NCBI GenBank assembly: GCA_040388605.1
Contig: JAZKBN010000030.1
Span: 1 to 64,000, forward strand
Source of the DNA: JAZKBN01 sp040388605
Lineage (GTDB): Bacteria; Bacteroidota; Bacteroidia; Cytophagales; Flexibacteraceae
Reading direction: 5' to 3'
Length of the DNA: 64,000 bases
The translations under genes and the position numbers were made by a program. The notes under the pieces were generated by a model. It had not been told where the DNA came from and searched no databases. It worked only from the letters and a program-made list of their open reading frames with translations. Positions 50,817 to 61,195 of the stretch are shown here, one piece after another (within the stretch, counting starts at the first letter, position 1; each line of letters opens with the position of its first letter).

Positions 50817-51272
50817 ATGAGCCTGAAAGAAACCATTGATGCCGATATTAAGAAGGCAATGCTGGCAAAGGAAAAAGATGCACTGAGAGCACTCAGGGCT
50901 ATTAAAAGCCTTATTTTATTAGAAGAAACAAAAGAAGGAGCAGGCGGTTCATTAAGCCCGGATGCTGAAATGAAGCTGCTTACCCGAGCTGCAAAGCAAC
51001 GCCGGGAATCTTCCGAAATATTTAAGACCCAGGGAAGGGAAGATTTAGCTGAAACCGAACAGGCCGAACTCAGCATCATTGAAAACTACCTTCCAAAGCA
51101 ATTAACTGATGCAGAGCTAACTGACAAGGTAAAGGCCATTGCTGAGCGTGTTGGAGCAAAAAGTCCTGCTGATATGGGTAAAGTAATGGGAGTTGCTTCA
51201 AAGGAACTTGCAGGGCTGGCCGACGGAAAAGCTGTCAGCGAAACCGTAAAAAGAATATTGGCCGGCGGTTAA
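50817..51272 (+). CDS. GatB/YqeY domain protein
   Basis: A 151-residue YqeY-family protein, related to the tail domain of the amidotransferase subunit GatB. It has the helical N-terminus SLKETIDADIKKAMLAKEKD, the IKSLILLEE region, ESSEIFKTQGREDLAETEQAE and IENYLPKQLTD, and ends in the small domain with SPADMGKVMG. It probably acts in tRNA-linked metabolism, but no clear biochemical role is established. The promoter box at 50789-50796 and terminator at 51322-51365 frame a single-gene unit. Confidence 0.92.
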   Translation: MSLKETIDADIKKAMLAKEKDALRALRAIKSLILLEETKEGAGGSLSPDAEMKLLTRAAKQRRESSEIFKTQGREDLAETEQAELSIIENYLPKQLTDAELTDKVKAIAERVGAKSPADMGKVMGVASKELAGLADGKAVSETVKRILAGG

Positions 51273-51828
51273 AAATACCGTTATACAGCGTTATACAGGT
51301 TTAATACTTGTTTGTACTCAGAGCTATACCCTTGTTAATCAATTGGTATAGCTTTGTTTTTTTACCCTGGAGTATCTTGTATCTGAAGCTTGAACAGGAA
51401 AAGCAGGAGTCGAATGATCAAAATCAAACATTATAAAATTACCAGGCCCTTTAAAATAAACTTGGGACTGCAACAAGGCTGCAACCCCAAGAACTTTCAA
51501 CCAGCTATGGATGAAACCGGATCCATCTTACAAACCCGATTTCTTATACAAATGTATGGTTAAATATAGTTACCCAACTTTTATATTATATGAAACAGCC
51601 AATTTTTTCGACAAACAATGCATTTTTATCGTTTTAAATTCTTGAACAGCTAAAACTCAGTGTTTAGTTTTCCTATAATGAACTTTGCATCGGTTTAAAC
51701 CCTAGTTGGAATAATAATATAAATTTAAATATTTAATAATCAGTTATTTGCCTATTTGTATGAGGCGGTTTGATCTATTTTTTTTAATATTGCTTATAAT
51801 TATTTACCTGCTTCACTCCTTCTTACCA
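51273..51828. other. Long intergenic region upstream of the giant protease
   Basis: Contains the terminator at 51322-51365 and AT-rich sequence with no RNA gene. An interrupted hairpin with CTTGGG and CCCAAG arms lies at 51463-51493. I found no convincing promoter box for the giant gene; a translatable frame extends upstream of 51829 to 51748 but does not look like a signal peptide. Confidence 0.4.
51322..51365 (+). terminator. Terminator of the YqeY gene
   Basis: AGCTATACC (51322-51330) pairs with GGTATAGCT (51345-51353), followed by TTGTTTTTTTA. Confidence 0.85.
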
Positions 51829-54800
51829 ATGGTTAAAATTTACTTATCAAGACTTTTTGCCTTAACGCTCCTTTTATGCACCGGTTTTGGTGCTGTTGCA
51901 CAAAGGCGTACTCATACCTGCGGAACAGATCCGGCTTTTAAGAAAGCACTGGAAGCGAATCCGGGTTTGCAGCAAAGCAGGAACAGGCTTGCCGATTTTA
52001 CACGGGAATATACGCAACGTAAAAACGTTGCTGTAACCAATTATACCATCCCGGTTGTGGTGCACATTATTCACAATTTCGGTCCTGAGAATATTCCATT
52101 AGCCAATGTAAATGATGCAATCAGCATATTGAACCAGGATTTCAATTTGTTGAACACCGACCGCAATGATGTTATTCCTGCTTTCAGCGGAATACGCGGA
52201 AGTATTGGCATAACTTTTAAGCTGGCAACCATTGACCCGAACGGAAACTTTACCAACGGGGTAACTTATACCGTTTCGTCCAATACAACTACGGCTGATG
52301 AAAATATTAAATATGAAGTTCCTGATTATTGGGACCCGCAAAAATACCTGAATATTTATGTTACCAACAGGGTATATGTAGGCACAACTGCTGTAGGCGG
52401 TTACGCCTATTACCCTGCAGATTGGCCAACCGGCGACCGTTCAGATGGTATTCTCATTAATTATTACCAATTCGGAAGCATACCTTCGGGTGGTGACGAT
52501 TTTGCAAAGCGCTCATTAACACATGAATGCGGCCATTATTTTAACCTGGCCCATACATTCGGAAACTCAAACGGCGTGGGCGATGCAGCAAACTGCGATC
52601 CTCCGGGTGATGATGTAGATGACACACCTCCCACTATCGGTATATTATATGATTGTAATACTGCATTCCGTAGCTGCAACAATGTTTTGGCTAACACTCA
52701 AAACTATATGGATTATGGTGGTTGCTCAAGAATGTTCACCATTGGCCAAACACAGCGTATGGATGCCGCTCTTAACAGCACTGTAGGCGGACGCAGCAAT
52801 CTTTGGTCTTCAGGTAACCTATGTGAGGTGCTTTCCTATGTACAGCCAAGCCCGGTAGTAACCGCCGGCGGCCCCACAATTCTTTGTACCGGGGGGGCAG
52901 TAGCCCTAAGCGCACCGGCTGCACCAACCTCCCCTTCCGGACATACATATACATATCAGTGGTATAAAGATAATCTGACCATTTCGGGGGCTGTTTCAAG
53001 GGTATTATCAGTTTCTTCTCCCGGTTCTTATGATTTCCGAATTTCTGAAGCAAACTGTACTTCATTTGCAATTGCACCGGTTGTTGTTACTGTTTTAACC
53101 TCGCTCCCCACTCCAACTATTACCACTAACGGAACCACTGCTATATGTAATGGTAATTCAGTAACCTTAAGCGGGCCGGACGGGTACTCTTACCTTTGGA
53201 GCAACGGGGCAACAACGCAGAGCATAACTGTGGCCTCTCCCGGCAGTTTTACTTTAAGAACAGTATCCGGTAACTGTACATCTACAGCTTCGGCACCTGT
53301 AGCTGTAACAATCAGCACTTTGAGTGTTGCTTCGTCTGCAGGAACAAGTATTTGCAGCGGTACCACGCTTTCAACAACTGCTCCTTCCGCACCTGCGTAT
53401 GTGTTAACAGGAACAGACGATTACCTTGCTGACCCGATGCAATACCCTAATGCATTAGGCCTATACTATGGCGGCAGCAAGCAGCAATTCCTGTATACCA
53501 AGGCTGAATTAGCTGCTTTAGGAATCAGCGGCAGCGGATATATTAAAGGTATAATGCTTGTCGGGCAGGGACAGCTGGGTATTCCTTTCTTAAATTACAG
53601 GGTTAGAATGGGGCAAACATCACTTACCGACATGACCACCTCCTTCATCAGCACCGGCATGACAAGGGTTTACGGGCCGACAACCCTTACCCCTATCATT
53701 GGAGAAAATTACCTGAATTTCGGAGGGGCGGGCTTTTTATGGGATGGTGTTTCAAACCTTGTGGTTGAAATAGCTTCCTCAAATAACCTGGTTGGCACAT
53801 CAATTATGACCACCCAAAGTCCGCTTACGATAACAACCAATACCTCCGGCCTGTATTACCGCCAGGATTCGCAGGATACGACTATAATTTACCCTATAAC
53901 GTCGGGTACAATTTCCAGTTACAGGCCTAACCTTGGTTTTATTAAAGGGTACTCTTATTCTTGGTCTCCTACAACCAACCTGAGCAGCTCTACAGTTGCT
54001 AACCCTGTTATAACTAACCTCACTGCTTCAAGAACATATACGGTTACAGCTTACGGTGCCGGACCTTGCTCTCTGTCCACTTCAATTCTGCTGACCAAAG
54101 TTACACAACCTACAGCACCTGTTGTTACATCGCCAAACGGACTGGCCATTTGTCCGGGAACCGGTTCTGTATCGTTGCAGGGGCCTGCAGGATACACGGT
54201 TTACGATTGGAGCAACGGACAAGCTACCCAAAATATAACTGTAGCAACAGCAGGCACTTATAGCCTCAGGGTCGCTAACGGTTCATGTTATGGTCCGTTC
54301 AATACAGGGCTTACGGTAACTAAGCCTTTTGTAAACGCAGTTCGTATTACAACTCCTGATACATCTGTTTGCGCAGGGGCTTCAGGTACATTTAAACTGC
54401 ATACAGTTGCAGAATCAGGGGCAGTCTATAGTTGGGCAGGCCCCTCAGGCTTTTCAAGCAATGCCCAGGAACCACAGGTAACAGCGGCTTCGGCAAGCGG
54501 GAATTATATATTGACAATAACTAAAGGCGGCTGTACTTTTAAAGACACTGTAGCCTTTATGGTAACTACATTACCTGTTCAGCCTACAATAACCGTAACC
54601 GGTTCACCTGTTATTTGCGGTGCCGGCTCTGTTACCCTTACTTCATCATCAACTACAGGTAATATTTGGAGCAACGGCTCTACCTCAAGGAGTATTACTG
54701 TAAGTTCAGCAGGTAATTACACCGTTAAAACGGTTTCAGGAGGTTGTACAAGTTCAAGCTCTGTAATCACATCTGTAACTACAGGAGTTACCCCATCTAC

Positions 54801-57441
54801 ACCTATATTAACAGTTTCCGGAAGCAGCAGCATTTGCGCCGGTTCTTCTGTAACACTTACATCATCTGCAGTTAGCGGAAATGTTTGGGGTACGGGTGAA
54901 ACCACACAATCTGTTACCGTGAATAACGTAACAAGTGCGGCAGATCTGGCAGCTTATACAGTTCGTGTAGTTTCGGGAAGTTGTACTAGCAATGCATCTG
55001 CAACTGCTGCGGTAACGGTTACGCCTACCCCTGCAAAGCCAAATCTTACAGCTACAGGTCCCCTTAATTTTTGCTCCGGCTCCGCTGCAATTCTTACTTC
55101 ATCGGCAGTATCAGGTAATTTGTGGAGCACCGGTGAAACCACGCAAAGCATTACAGTTAATTCCTCAGGCTCTTATTTTGTAAGGGCAGTTAACGGAAGC
55201 TGCACCGGTTCTGTTTCTGACCCTGTAACAGTAACTGTAAACCCATTACCTGCTCAGCCTACAGTGTCAGCATCGGGCAGCCTTAATTTTTGCGAAGGAA
55301 GCAATGTTGTGCTTAGCTCATCGGCAATCAGCGGTAATATTTGGAGCACCGGTGAAACAACACAAAGTATCACTGTTTCATCTGCCGGTAACTATACTGT
55401 AAAATCAGTTTTAAACGGATGTACAAGCGCAGTCTCACAGGCTGCATCGGTGAGCGTGGGTACTGTTCCGGCAAGACCGAATGTATCTGCTTCCGGGGCT
55501 TTAACCTTCTGTGCGGGTAATAATGTGGTTTTAAGTTCATCGGCTGTGGGAGGTAATCTTTGGAGCACAGGTGAAACTGCCCAAAGTATTACAATTACTG
55601 CATCGGGTGTTTACACAGTTAGGGTAATAAACGGCAACTGCACAAGCCAGGCTTCAGCGGCGTCAACCGTTACAGTTAACTCCGTAGCTGCTCAGCCTGT
55701 AATTTCATCAGGAGGACCATTAACCTTTTGCCAGGGGGCATCGGTTACACTCAGCTCTTCTTCAGTGAGCGGAAACCTTTGGAGCACCGGCGAAACTAGC
55801 CAAAGCATAATAACATCGGTTCCGGGAACCTACACAGTTCGTGTAATTACAGGTACCTGTACAAGTGCCGTTTCAGGTGCGGCAGCAGTAACTGTAAATC
55901 CGGTTGCTTCAAAACCAATAATTAATACTTCAGGTTCACTGAGCTTGTGTACGGGCAGTTCTGTTACGCTTAACTCATCTTCGGCAAGCGGTAACTTATG
56001 GAGTACAGGTGAAACCACTCAAAGCATTACAGTGGGAACTACAGGCTCTTATAACGTTCGTGTTGTAACCGGCTCCTGTACGAGCGAGGTTTCAGATGCC
56101 TCTGATGTGGTTGTAAACCCCATTCCGCCGGCTCCTTCAATAAGCGCTTCAGGTTCACAAATTTTTTGCGAGGGTGGCAGCGTCACACTTTCTTCAAATG
56201 CCGCAAGCGGGAATTTATGGAGCGACGGCTCAATAGGCCAAACTCTAAACGTAACAGCTTCAGGAACATATACTGTTCGCCAGGTAGTTGCAGGCTGTAC
56301 AAGCAGCCCGAGTATCGGAATAGTTGTTAACGTAAGACCCAAACCTGCCACACCAACCATTACCACATCTGGTAATACGGTTATTTGTGAGGGCGCAACG
56401 CTTACATTAACTTCCTTGGTTACAACAGGCAACCTTTGGAATTCGGGTGAAACTACGCAAAGTATAACTGTAAGCGCAGCCGGCAGCTATAATTTACGAA
56501 ACATAGCAAATGGCTGTACAAGTGATGCCAGTGTGCCTGTGGTAGTTACAGTAAACCCAAGCCCGCCGGCGCCTACTATTACAGCATCAGGTTCATTGGC
56601 CTTCTGCGAAGGCGGCAGTGTAACTTTAACGTCTTCGGCTGCTACAGGTAATGTTTGGAGCAATGGTTTAACTACCGGTTCAATTACAGTTACCGCCTCA
56701 GGTACCTATTCAGTTCGCGTGGCAGACTTATGTATCGGTGCTTTAAGCGCCCCGATAAGTGTAACTGTAACGCCAACACCTGTTACGCCTTCAATCAGCC
56801 TCAGTGGTTCTGCTTCAATTTGCCCCGGCGACAGTGTTACCCTGGTATCATCTGCTGCAACCGGCAATACATGGAGCAACGGAGCAACATCATCAAGCAT
56901 AGTTGTTAAGGCGGCCGGAACCTATTCTGTATCATGGGTAAATGCAGGCTGTACCAGCCTGGTATCGGCAGCAACTGCGGTTACTATGAATCCTAAACCC
57001 GGTGCGCCTAATCTTGTATATACAGGCTCAGATTTACAAACCGACAGTGCAGGTGTGTTATACCGTTGGTTTATCAACGGGCTTAATACATTTACAGGGG
57101 TGAATGCAAACCTGACTCCTAATACTTCAGGCAGATATGCAGTCAGTGTAAGAAACAGTTTCGGATGCTGGTCAGATTCTTCTGCCGGCGTACAGGTTAT
57201 ATTGGGCATTGCAGGTAATAAAAATGCCGGTATATTAAACCTGTTTCCAAACCCTGCCGGAACCGAGTTTGTAATTACGGGTCTTCAAAAACCTGAGACC
57301 GTTATACTGTTCGACAACCTGGGCCGCAAAGTAATGCAAACTGAGTCAGTACCCGGTAAAGCCCTAAATGTATCGGAATTGCCTAACGGACTTTATTACG
57401 TTGTTGTTCAGGGCAGGCGATTAAAGCTGGTTAAAAATTAA
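51829..57441 (+). CDS. Giant T9SS type A protein with M43 metalloprotease domain and tandem Ig-like repeats
   Basis: A secreted protein of about 1870 residues. After a signal peptide (MVKIYLSRLFALTLLLCTGF) comes an M43 pappalysin-type zinc protease: the motif HECGHYFNLAH carries His232, Glu233, His236 and His242, and a Met-turn lies in QNYMDYGGCS. Ig-like repeats follow, with a non-repetitive insert (about 53390-53950) in the second. From about 54592 to 57006 eleven repeats of about 73 residues share ICxGSSVTL, GNLWSTGETTQSI and TVRVVxGSCTS. The end is a T9SS type A sorting domain (LFPNPAGTEFVITG, PNGLYYVVV). The start at 51829 begins a proper signal peptide. Confidence 0.92.
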   Translation: MVKIYLSRLFALTLLLCTGFGAVAQRRTHTCGTDPAFKKALEANPGLQQSRNRLADFTREYTQRKNVAVTNYTIPVVVHIIHNFGPENIPLANVNDAISILNQDFNLLNTDRNDVIPAFSGIRGSIGITFKLATIDPNGNFTNGVTYTVSSNTTTADENIKYEVPDYWDPQKYLNIYVTNRVYVGTTAVGGYAYYPADWPTGDRSDGILINYYQFGSIPSGGDDFAKRSLTHECGHYFNLAHTFGNSNGVGDAANCDPPGDDVDDTPPTIGILYDCNTAFRSCNNVLANTQNYMDYGGCSRMFTIGQTQRMDAALNSTVGGRSNLWSSGNLCEVLSYVQPSPVVTAGGPTILCTGGAVALSAPAAPTSPSGHTYTYQWYKDNLTISGAVSRVLSVSSPGSYDFRISEANCTSFAIAPVVVTVLTSLPTPTITTNGTTAICNGNSVTLSGPDGYSYLWSNGATTQSITVASPGSFTLRTVSGNCTSTASAPVAVTISTLSVASSAGTSICSGTTLSTTAPSAPAYVLTGTDDYLADPMQYPNALGLYYGGSKQQFLYTKAELAALGISGSGYIKGIMLVGQGQLGIPFLNYRVRMGQTSLTDMTTSFISTGMTRVYGPTTLTPIIGENYLNFGGAGFLWDGVSNLVVEIASSNNLVGTSIMTTQSPLTITTNTSGLYYRQDSQDTTIIYPITSGTISSYRPNLGFIKGYSYSWSPTTNLSSSTVANPVITNLTASRTYTVTAYGAGPCSLSTSILLTKVTQPTAPVVTSPNGLAICPGTGSVSLQGPAGYTVYDWSNGQATQNITVATAGTYSLRVANGSCYGPFNTGLTVTKPFVNAVRITTPDTSVCAGASGTFKLHTVAESGAVYSWAGPSGFSSNAQEPQVTAASASGNYILTITKGGCTFKDTVAFMVTTLPVQPTITVTGSPVICGAGSVTLTSSSTTGNIWSNGSTSRSITVSSAGNYTVKTVSGGCTSSSSVITSVTTGVTPSTPILTVSGSSSICAGSSVTLTSSAVSGNVWGTGETTQSVTVNNVTSAADLAAYTVRVVSGSCTSNASATAAVTVTPTPAKPNLTATGPLNFCSGSAAILTSSAVSGNLWSTGETTQSITVNSSGSYFVRAVNGSCTGSVSDPVTVTVNPLPAQPTVSASGSLNFCEGSNVVLSSSAISGNIWSTGETTQSITVSSAGNYTVKSVLNGCTSAVSQAASVSVGTVPARPNVSASGALTFCAGNNVVLSSSAVGGNLWSTGETAQSITITASGVYTVRVINGNCTSQASAASTVTVNSVAAQPVISSGGPLTFCQGASVTLSSSSVSGNLWSTGETSQSIITSVPGTYTVRVITGTCTSAVSGAAAVTVNPVASKPIINTSGSLSLCTGSSVTLNSSSASGNLWSTGETTQSITVGTTGSYNVRVVTGSCTSEVSDASDVVVNPIPPAPSISASGSQIFCEGGSVTLSSNAASGNLWSDGSIGQTLNVTASGTYTVRQVVAGCTSSPSIGIVVNVRPKPATPTITTSGNTVICEGATLTLTSLVTTGNLWNSGETTQSITVSAAGSYNLRNIANGCTSDASVPVVVTVNPSPPAPTITASGSLAFCEGGSVTLTSSAATGNVWSNGLTTGSITVTASGTYSVRVADLCIGALSAPISVTVTPTPVTPSISLSGSASICPGDSVTLVSSAATGNTWSNGATSSSIVVKAAGTYSVSWVNAGCTSLVSAATAVTMNPKPGAPNLVYTGSDLQTDSAGVLYRWFINGLNTFTGVNANLTPNTSGRYAVSVRNSFGCWSDSSAGVQVILGIAGNKNAGILNLFPNPAGTEFVITGLQKPETVILFDNLGRKVMQTESVPGKALNVSELPNGLYYVVVQGRRLKLVKN
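54592..57006 (+). repeat. Eleven tandem 219-bp repeats in the giant protease gene
   Basis: Each unit codes for one Ig-like domain of about 73 residues with a paired Cys (ICxG and GxCTS). Adjacent units share long identical stretches such as GGAGCACCGGTGAAAC, more alike than the five to six older Ig-like units upstream, so this block grew by recent duplication. Copy number may vary between strains and the region is hard to assemble. Confidence 0.85.
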
Positions 57442-57463
57442 CCGGCGCAGACCTCATGTCTGA

Positions 57464-57511
57464 GTTCTTAACTCAAAGCGGCCCGAATCAGGGCCGTTTT
57501 GAGTTAAGAAC
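57464..57511. terminator. Very long hairpin after the giant gene
   Basis: GTTCTTAACTCAAAGCGGCCC (57464-57484) pairs with 57491-57511 over 21 positions with one wobble, around a 6-nt loop GAATCA. It lies 22 bp past the stop codon. No T run follows but the right arm contains TTTT. Confidence 0.75.
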
Positions 57512-57600
57512 CTGGCTGTATTTAAGATAAATTTTAAACCCGGAAAACAGGCTGTTTCAATCTGTAATGCGGATAATACAACCACTCACCTTTTTTTTCC

Positions 57601-57608
57601 TATTTTTG
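57601..57608 (+). promoter_or_regulatory. -7 promoter box of hutH
   Basis: TATTTTTG lies 40 nt before the ATG, leaving a short leader of about 30-35 nt. No clear -33 element. Confidence 0.4.
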
Positions 57609-57648
57609 CGCCTGCAACGGCTTAGGCCGTCGGCAACGGCACTGCCTG

Positions 57649-59157
57649 ATGATACACAAAATTACCCCCGAAAACATTACCCTACAGGACCTTGACCTGC
57701 TGCACCGCAGCGTAAGCTCCCTTGAATTCGACCCTGTTGTTTTACAAAGAACCGAAGAATGCCGCCTGTTTACAGAAGAAAAAATTCTGAGGGGCCAAAA
57801 TTCCGTTTACGGAATAAATACCGGTTTTGGTTCTCTTTGTAAAATCAGGATTCCTTTTGAAGATCAAACCCTGCTTCAGCAAAACCTTGTTCGCAGCCAT
57901 GCCTGCGGTACTGGGAATACTCTGAGCGAGGAGGTGGTGAGGCTGATGCTGATCCTGAAAATTTATTCGCTTGCGCAGGGGCACAGCGGTATTCGCACAG
58001 TAGTATTGCAACGCCTCGCTGATTTTGTAAATGCAGGCGTTACACCTGTTGTTTATGAGCAGGGCAGCTTAGGCGCAAGCGGAGACCTGATTCCTTTGGC
58101 ACACCTGAGCCTCCCGATTATGGGCGAAGGTGAAGTTATGTTCGAAGGGAAAGTGATGCCGGGCTCTAACCTTCATGATAAGTTTGGCTGGGAACCCATT
58201 CAGCTGGAAGCAAAGGAAGGTCTTGCTTTGCTGAACGGAACCCAATTTATGCAGGCTTTAGGCGTCTGGTGCATTTTGCAAAGCCATCGCCTTTACGAAA
58301 TGTTCAGCATTTCTGCTGCGTTAAGTGTTGAAGGCTGGTCTGCATGCCCTGATCCTTTTCACGCCCTTATTCATAAAGTAAGGCCGCATGCGGGTCAAAT
58401 TAAATCGGCGGCGCTCATGCTGCAATTGCTTCAGGGAAGTGAAATACTGGTTTCAGAAGATAAAAACGTACAGGACCCATATTCATTCCGCTGTATTCCG
58501 CAGGTACATGGCGCATCCTGGGATACTATTCAATATGTTACCGGGGTTTTCCTTACCGAGGTAAATTCGGTTACAGATAACCCGCTCATATTTCCGCAGG
58601 AAGAGTTGGTGCTCAGCGGTGGCAACTTCCATGGCCAGCCCCTAGCCCTTACACTTGACTTTCTTGCTATTGCCATGGCAGAGATGGGCAGCATTTCAGA
58701 AAGGCGCATATACCGCCTGCTAAGCGGGCAACGTGGGCTCCCTGAATTTCTGACTTCGGGTTCAGGTTTAAATTCCGGGCTTATGATTCCGCAGTATATG
58801 GCAGCATCGCTTGTAAGTCAAAACCGGCAGTTTTGCACCCCTGCATCTGCCGACAGCATGGAAAGCAGCAACGGGCAGGAAGATCATGTAAGCATGGGAG
58901 CCAATGCTGCCATTAAAATGTGCCGTATAATTTATAATCTTGAACGTATATTAGCCGTTGAGATAATGACTGCCGCACAGGCTATAGAATTTCGCCGGCC
59001 CTTGCGAAGCTCGGAATTTATTGAAAGCTTTATTTCAAGCTACAGGCAACAAGTTCCTAAACTTGAAAACGACCGCCTTCTGCACCACGATATTGAAAAA
59101 ACTCTGTACTTCATTCATAATTTTAAACCCGGTTTTAACCCCCTTGGGCACATTTGA
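57649..59157 (+). CDS. hutH: Histidine ammonia-lyase (aromatic amino acid lyase family)
   Basis: A 502-residue enzyme that deaminates histidine to urocanate with the self-made MIO cofactor. The MIO triad is visible in GSLGASGDLIPLAH (Ala143-Ser144-Gly145). YGINTGFGSL and SVTDNPLIFP are further family marks. The remaining hut genes are not here, so an aromatic amino acid lyase/aminomutase of another specificity remains possible. Its TGA overlaps the start of the next gene by 3 bp. Confidence 0.88.
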   Translation: MIHKITPENITLQDLDLLHRSVSSLEFDPVVLQRTEECRLFTEEKILRGQNSVYGINTGFGSLCKIRIPFEDQTLLQQNLVRSHACGTGNTLSEEVVRLMLILKIYSLAQGHSGIRTVVLQRLADFVNAGVTPVVYEQGSLGASGDLIPLAHLSLPIMGEGEVMFEGKVMPGSNLHDKFGWEPIQLEAKEGLALLNGTQFMQALGVWCILQSHRLYEMFSISAALSVEGWSACPDPFHALIHKVRPHAGQIKSAALMLQLLQGSEILVSEDKNVQDPYSFRCIPQVHGASWDTIQYVTGVFLTEVNSVTDNPLIFPQEELVLSGGNFHGQPLALTLDFLAIAMAEMGSISERRIYRLLSGQRGLPEFLTSGSGLNSGLMIPQYMAASLVSQNRQFCTPASADSMESSNGQEDHVSMGANAAIKMCRIIYNLERILAVEIMTAAQAIEFRRPLRSSEFIESFISSYRQQVPKLENDRLLHHDIEKTLYFIHNFKPGFNPLGHI

Positions 59158-61118
59158 AAAGAATTAGCCTGTTTTTTTTACTGTTTTTATCGCTGCCTGT
59201 AATACTGAAGGCGCAGCGTGCCTGCTTTACTTTGCTCAGCGATACCATAGGATGCGGGCCTTTTACGGTTACTGTTAAGCCATGTAATTATACCGGTCAG
59301 AATGTAAATACCTATATTATGTATTTCAATGACCTGAAGCCGGGCTCAATTGGTATACCGGCACAGATTGACAGCAATATTAAATATACATACCCTGCCG
59401 GTGAAGGTAATTACCACATGGTAATGACAATTGCAAGCAACACACCTGCCGGATACGATGCCATTGGCATGAACATTCACGTAATTCCCCGGTCGGTGGT
59501 GAATGCAGAGGTGGTGCCATGCAACGGCCGAAGGGTTAATGTTACCCTTACAAAGCAGCAATACGAACGATTTATTGTTGATTACGGCGACAACTCAAAG
59601 CGTGATACCACTGAACAAAACGGCAAAGTTTCAACCATAAGGCTAACCCACAGCTACGGGCTTAACGTACCTAACCCAACTGTCAGAATTTGGNNNNNNN
59701 NNNCGATACTGTTACAAAAACACTTAGGTTATATGAATCGCTGCCGCCTGTAGACAGTCTTATTTTATCGCCGGGTGCTTCCGGTGCACCCAAACTTGAA
59801 CTTAAAGGCGGTTTCGCATTAAGAGCAACTGTTAGGCGTGATTTGGGCAACGGAAGTTACAGCGCAGCCTTACCTATTACCCAGACAGGTACAAACGTTT
59901 GGCAATTAACCGGGGCGTTATCTTCAGAACNNNNNNNNNNTTTTAAGTGATTTATGTTCAGTTACTGCAGATTCATTGGTGTATGCAACCACCATGTGCA
60001 ATATTGTTCAGAGCCCGGCAGGTATTGTGGCCCAGGGTGTAGCTCTTAGCTGGATAAGCCCTGTTATACCATCCCCCAATTTATTGCCTCCTAATGTTAA
60101 GGTAATCAGGGACAGTTCTGTTACATTCAATATTTTACCCGGCGACAGAACGTTTATAGATTCTTCTGCGCAGTGCGGGCAAAACTATTGCTACGCCATA
60201 AAATCTGAATATGAAGCTTTAAAAGTAGCTGATACTTTAAAGCGCCCTGCACAAATTACCTACTCTAATATTGCATGCGCACAGGCACAGGGCAACCTTA
60301 ACCCATCGCCACTTACGCTGTTCGGTGTAACCAATGATACTGCCAACTTTAATGTTGCATTTTGGTCGGCGCCAAAATCAAAGGTTAAGGGCTATACCGT
60401 TAATCGGTACGATGCAGGAGGTACCGTATTCCAGCACAGCAATGAAACTAATAATTTCGAATTTACGATTCCGTTCAGCAATGCATTGAACAGGTTTTGC
60501 TATTCAGTTGGTTATACAGACTCATGCGGGCATTTTTCTAAGGCAACACCAACAGCCTGCCCGGTGCATATTACATCAGCTGAATTAAAGCCCGGCTTTA
60601 TAAGGGTTTTAAGAACAGACTATACAGGGCCTTTACCTGCCGGTAAAATAACTTATGAGCTGCAATACCTGGATGATAAAAACGAGATCCTGGAAACTAA
60701 ATCTTTTGGCGATAATTACGATTATAACGAAGACGGCCGTGTGCTGCTCAGCCAAAAATTACGCTACCGACTCAGGGTATTAGTAAACGGGGCAGATCCT
60801 TTAAGAATGCCCCTCTACTCTAATATCTCAGAAATAATGCAAAGCGTAAGGCTTACCTATCCGGATGCATTCAGCCCTAATAACGACGGCTTAAACGACA
60901 CATTTAAAATTTACTCTGTTTTCCTGAAAACGTTTGAAGTGCGCGTTTTTAACCGTTGGGGTCAAATGGTATATTTCAGCAACGACCCTAACCAGGAATG
61001 GAACGGGCAGTTTAATAACAGCCCGGTACCGGAAGATGTATATGTTTGTGTAATTAAATCGGCCGACGAACAGGGGAATAAAACCGAGCAAAGAGGTACC
61101 CTTATGGTAATCAGGTAA
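59154..61118 (+). CDS. T9SS type B (gliding-motility-associated C-terminal) protein, broken by two gaps
   Basis: One large secreted protein split in the assembly. The start TTG at 59154 overlaps the hutH stop; a signal peptide follows (RISLFFLLFLSLPVILKAQ), then a PKD-like beta region. The last 90 residues are the CHU_C sorting domain: YPDAFSPNNDGLNDTFKIYS, VRVFNRWGQMVYFS, EWNGQFNNSPVPEDVYV. Runs of ten N at 59694-59703 and 59931-59940 shift the frame: segment one and three are in the same phase, the middle one is not. Gap sizes are thus arbitrary. The reading continues sensibly on both sides, so this is one gene, not three. Exact length unknown. Confidence 0.85.
59694..59703. other. Assembly gap (10 N)
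   Basis: Placeholder of unknown true length inside the type B T9SS gene. The phase changes across it. Confidence 0.95.
59931..59940. other. Assembly gap (10 N)
   Basis: Second placeholder in the same gene. The frame returns to that of the first segment after it. Confidence 0.95.
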
Positions 61119-61195
61119 AACTGCCGATAAAAAATTTATATAAACAGCGCAGCGGCTTCTTAATTGCGGTGCATGATTTACTTTAAAATATCATT

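Noticed and set aside
50556..50820. Two overlapping plus-strand frames upstream of the YqeY gene
   Set aside because: Both lack a recognisable start context, and the second runs through the -7 box and start of the YqeY gene.
54592..57006. Tandem repeats as a CRISPR array
   Set aside because: The 219-bp units are in frame, code for Ig-like domains and have no short repeat/spacer pattern.
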